Assembly: GCF_004127215.1 (NCBI RefSeq)
Contig: NZ_QEWJ01000001.1
Location: 248,001-312,000, forward strand
From: Streptococcus oralis
GTDB taxonomy: Bacteria > Bacillota > Bacilli > Lactobacillales > Streptococcaceae
Length of the DNA: 64,000 bases
Direction of reading: 5' to 3'
The notes under the pieces were generated by a model. It saw only the letters and a list, made by a program, of their open reading frames with translations. It was not told the origin of the DNA and ran no database searches. Shown here in pieces: positions 61,312 through 64,000 of this stretch (position 1 is its first letter; the number at the start of each line of letters is the position of its first letter). The position numbers and the translations under genes are program-made.

Positions 61312-62307
61312 TTATCTTTTTTTCTTTCCTTTTTTGAATCTAATATTTACTTTTTTTATGACATAAAGAATAAAACTTCCCAAAATATCCAGTCCTATCA
61401 AAATTATAAATATTCTCCCAAACCAAATAAGCCAAAGGGGGGTGTATGAACTAGGACTAAAATAGCCTATATTATACATAATACCAAGGAATATTGAACA
61501 AAACAAAATCTCAAGGGAAATTCTAATTTTTGCTTTCTTTAAACTAAAACCCTTAAATAAATCTCGAAAAGTCTCTTTTTTCGTAGGTACATCTTCCCAG
61601 TACTCCTTGCTTTGAGTTTTTAGATATAAAAAATAGGCGACTTCTGTTATGAGTTGGGAGAAGCCATAGCTAAAAAGTACCGCTGTTAGAATTCCTAAAA
61701 CTAGCGCAAACTTACCAGAAAGAAAACCGCCTAGCATGGAAACTGTAAAAATAATGAGAAGAGAATTATTATTGTGGGCACTAGATTTCGCAAAATAATT
61801 ACCCATTGTTCTATTGGTAGAAAAACCTTTTTTTAACTCTCTTTTTAGCCAAAAATAGTGATAAACAAAACCAACAACTGTACAGATTAACAAAAAAGGA
61901 ATGGTGTATAATGAACGTTCGTTATATTCTTGCAAATTAGTCCCTGAATAAACAAGAATAATATAAGATATAAGTATCAAGGATAAAAAAATACCTATAT
62001 AAGATAAAAGTAATAATATGGTTGATAAAATCTGTCTACGATAAATAAATGTCATTCCTAGCGGAATAAAGGTTGCCACGACAAGATAAATAACATAAAT
62101 CAAAACAAAATCAAAAAAGTAATTTTCCAAAGGATTTATTCCGTAGCCTTTAACAAAATAAAAATATTGGAAAAGCAGAAACAATGCCAAAACGAAGGCT
62201 CCTGCAAATGAAATAACCATCATACTTACAGAGGCTCGTGTATTTGCTAAACTTTTAAAATATAGTTTATTTGCATTCTGAATATCTTCTATTGTTTTTT
62301 CTTGCAT
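61312..62307 (-). CDS. polytopic membrane protein, unrecognised
   Basis: 331 residues with about eight hydrophobic helices and short loops. A charged cytosolic loop follows helix 6 (about 240-262, KTQSKEYWEDVPTKKETFRD). Very basic C-terminus (KKVNIRFKKGKKKR). No motif recognised. SD AGGAGG. Visibly A/T-rich and next to the run of small paralogous membrane proteins on the same strand, 100 bases downstream of them, so probably part of the same accessory block. Confidence 0.55.
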   Translation of the reverse strand: MQEKTIEDIQNANKLYFKSLANTRASVSMMVISFAGAFVLALFLLFQYFYFVKGYGINPLENYFFDFVLIYVIYLVVATFIPLGMTFIYRRQILSTILLLLSYIGIFLSLILISYIILVYSGTNLQEYNERSLYTIPFLLICTVVGFVYHYFWLKRELKKGFSTNRTMGNYFAKSSAHNNNSLLIIFTVSMLGGFLSGKFALVLGILTAVLFSYGFSQLITEVAYFLYLKTQSKEYWEDVPTKKETFRDLFKGFSLKKAKIRISLEILFCSIFLGIMYNIGYFSPSSYTPLWLIWFGRIFIILIGLDILGSFILYVIKKVNIRFKKGKKKR

Positions 62308-62409
62308 ACTTAACCTCCTAAATTGACCTAACTCTAAATCCGTTTAATTAAAAATCATACCTTAATCAGCTTATTCTAATTTTTCAATAAATTAAAAAAT
62401 GTATAGAAC

Positions 62410-63000
62410 TCAATCTTTCAATGAAATATCTTTATTTTCTAATTCTTTGTATAACTGTCTTAAAATCACGCTGCGTTTAATCAATTTGGTATTTAAAATA
62501 GTGTATACGATAAAATATGATGATAAAGTTAATACAAGACTAATATAGTTACCCGAGCTTATAAAAATTGCAGCAGTCACTATGCCTATGAGCAAAAAAC
62601 AGATTATCGTTATATATAATATTAAAACATTCCTTTTTTCTTGCTTTAAAAAGTTTTGATAGTTTCTTAAATCAATTTGAAATTCTTCTAACTCAATGAC
62701 ACGATTTAAAACATAATAAAGTAAGAGACTACTACCAATACTAATTATAATATAAGCAAAGATTAAAGACAGTATCCGAAAATCTGTTGGTACTTCCCCA
62801 TTTTTACTTATACTTCTTAAAACAATATATAAAACAAGAGCAATTGAACTGTAACCAGTAATGGCAGTTGCTCCAATAGTTTTATCCTTTGTTGGATATA
62901 AAAGTTGATGATTTTCATTGTTATAATAGACAGATTTTTCCTGATATATACCTAGGACAATGAAATTTTTAGTGTTACTTTTCATAATTATCTTTCTCAT
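62410..63000 (-). CDS. four-TM protein of the tandem paralogous family (member 2)
   Basis: 196 residues. N-terminal motif VLGIYQEKSVYYNNENHQLL, TM pair, cytosolic loop FLKQEKRNV, TM pair and a final KRSVILRQLYKELENK: same plan as the genes at 48490, 62997 and 63536. The ATG at 63000 overlaps the upstream stop (ATGA). An internal ATG at 62985 has a slightly better SD. Possible immunity protein by analogy with DUF443/TsaI only. Confidence 0.55.
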   Translation of the reverse strand: MRKIIMKSNTKNFIVLGIYQEKSVYYNNENHQLLYPTKDKTIGATAITGYSSIALVLYIVLRSISKNGEVPTDFRILSLIFAYIIISIGSSLLLYYVLNRVIELEEFQIDLRNYQNFLKQEKRNVLILYITIICFLLIGIVTAAIFISSGNYISLVLTLSSYFIVYTILNTKLIKRSVILRQLYKELENKDISLKD

Positions 63001-63539
63001 TTATAAGTTTTATACAGTTCATTTATGATTTTTCCTCTTTGGAATATCTTATTATAAAAGAACATAAAATATATAGTCATACATAAAATTGAAACAACTT
63101 CCCACGGAAGATTGCCATATGTGATAAAGAGATGTGCAAAAAATAGTATAATTAGTGGTAATATAATAAAAGATAAATAGGTCAAAAAGATATTCTTTCG
63201 CTCTCTTAACACGAAGTCCCTCATTGCTTTTTCCTCTAATTGAAGTTTTTCCACTTCTCTCTCACGATGGAAGGTCGCATAACAAACAACAAAGGCTATT
63301 ATAAAGGAAATCAGGATGCCTATCATTAAAAATTGATATCTTCCCAGAATGGTTAAATAGTATTTGGAATTAACTTTTCCAATTATGACATAAATAATCA
63401 TGACCATGCTACTGCCAGCAGTTTCCAAAAAAGAAGTCTTCTTTCTTACTATGTATAAACTAGAATCTTTTTTATCAAAATAAACTGGATTTTTATCAAT
63501 TGTTCCTATAGGAACCATATTTTTTAAATATTTTTTCAT
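62997..63539 (-). CDS. four-TM protein of the tandem paralogous family (member 3)
   Basis: 180 residues. N-terminal motif VPIGTIDKNPVYFDKKDSSL, two TM pairs, cytosolic loop FVLRERKNIF and a C-terminal RGKIINELYKTYK. Coupled by ATGA overlaps to both neighbours, so the run is one operon. Function unknown. Confidence 0.55.
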   Translation of the reverse strand: MKKYLKNMVPIGTIDKNPVYFDKKDSSLYIVRKKTSFLETAGSSMVMIIYVIIGKVNSKYYLTILGRYQFLMIGILISFIIAFVVCYATFHREREVEKLQLEEKAMRDFVLRERKNIFLTYLSFIILPLIILFFAHLFITYGNLPWEVVSILCMTIYFMFFYNKIFQRGKIINELYKTYK

Positions 63540-64000
63540 ATATCATTTTCCTTAGGGGAATATTTTTTGTCTAACATATGAACCACTTTAAATCTCTGTA
63601 TTGGTTTCGTGTTTAATAACAATAGGGGGAACATAAAAAATAAAATGGCTAAAAACAAAAACAAAAAATTAGAAGTCAATAAATAAACTATAGAAAAAAG
63701 CACTGGAAGAAGGAATGCCAATAATATAATTAGATGACTCTTAACTATATTTTTCTTCTCGTTTTTAAGAAAAGTTATCATATCAATGTTTGAAAGCACA
63801 AAAGGACTAATAACTAATTCTTCATTCAAAGCTGGTCTATAGAGAAGTTTGGAGATAATAATCATTAGAAAAAAACCAAAAATCAAGGGCCAAAACCCAC
63901 TGAACACCTGAACTTTTGTTACTTCTCTTACAAGAACATAAAGGATAAGTGTTGCTCCTGTTAAGAAAGCGACAGGAGGCACTTTAAACTTTGTTTTAGA
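63536..64000 (-). CDS. four-TM protein of the tandem paralogous family (member 4), 5' end cut by window edge
   Basis: The open frame continues to the right edge (reading SKTKFKVPPVAFLTGATLIL), so the true start is outside; the ATG at 63982 is internal. Visible: two TM pairs, the loop FLKNEKKNIVKSH and a C-terminal RFKVVHMLDKKYSPKEND. Same family as the two following genes. Confidence 0.5.
   Translation of the reverse strand, partial: SKTKFKVPPVAFLTGATLILYVLVREVTKVQVFSGFWPLIFGFFLMIIISKLLYRPALNEELVISPFVLSNIDMITFLKNEKKNIVKSHLIILLAFLLPVLFSIVYLLTSNFLFLFLAILFFMFPLLLLNTKPIQRFKVVHMLDKKYSPKENDI

Overview
The window is chromosomal DNA of a Mitis-group Streptococcus (S. mitis / S. oralis / S. pneumoniae relatives). 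The evidence is the set of recognisable genes: pavA, ciaRH, lytB with choline-binding repeats, the ComX-type late competence operon celA/celB (comEA/comEC), pmrA, prp between rplU and rpmA, and YSIRK/LPxTG surface-protein signals. Gene density, spacing and extended -10 (TGnTATAAT) promoters are also streptococcal. The species cannot be fixed from this sequence. I see no tRNA, rRNA, CRISPR array or intact insertion sequence.

Layout. 1-8.2 kb (minus strand): housekeeping run ybeY-dgkA-era-mutM-coaE-pmrA-rpmG-secG-rnr (rnr runs off the left edge). Between era and mutM lies an accessory insert: an AT-rich two-TM protein, a truncated Nudix gene and a second, diverged copy of the 3' third of era. 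pmrA is broken by an in-frame TGA. 8.3-10 kb: pavA on the plus strand. 10-15 kb: nucleoside salvage operon rpiA-deoB-DUF1697-punA-(LemA-like)-deoD. 15-20.6 kb: a U32 peptidase-like gene, an ABC efflux pair preceded by a 25-codon ORF in a long leader, a small membrane protein and ciaRH. 20.6-27.2 kb: pepN and a compact operon (DUF2829, SDR, Nudix, GNAT, a stand-alone PEP-utilizer barrel, ASCH), then a decayed nuclease. 27.3-36.4 kb: one 3047-residue sortase-anchored protein carrying both a GH20 and a GH84 glycosidase, expressed from a promoter with a perfect cre box. 36.8-38.7 kb: L21 leader-rplU-prp-rpmA and a DUF1275 membrane protein. 38.9-43.5 kb (plus): Gfo/Idh/MocA oxidoreductase, DEAD-box helicase, HD hydrolase and HAD phosphatase. 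43.6-49.1 kb: TPM-domain protein followed by an accessory cluster of unrecognised, immunity-like genes. 49.3-55.3 kb: lytB, PyrR-controlled pyrK-pyrD, gloA and the infC-rpmI-rplT operon with its leader. 55.4-60.5 kb: an ABC exporter behind a broken secreted-peptide gene, then celB-celA with a cin-box. 60.5-64 kb: GNAT and a run of related small polytopic membrane proteins running off the right edge.

How the genes work together. Several neighbourhoods look functional as units: purine/pentose salvage (rpiA, deoB, punA, deoD), DNA uptake (celA/celB under ComX), pyrimidine synthesis (pyrK/pyrD under PyrR attenuation), cell-wall separation (lytB) and envelope stress (ciaRH). The giant glycosidase, under apparent CcpA control, should strip terminal amino-sugars from host glycans. 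The accessory parts (era insert, 44.9-49.1 kb, 57.2-57.6 kb and 61.3-64 kb) hold the least understood genes. They show decay (frameshifts, nonsense codons), tandem paralogy and short repeats, as expected of toxin/immunity or bacteriocin regions under rapid turnover.
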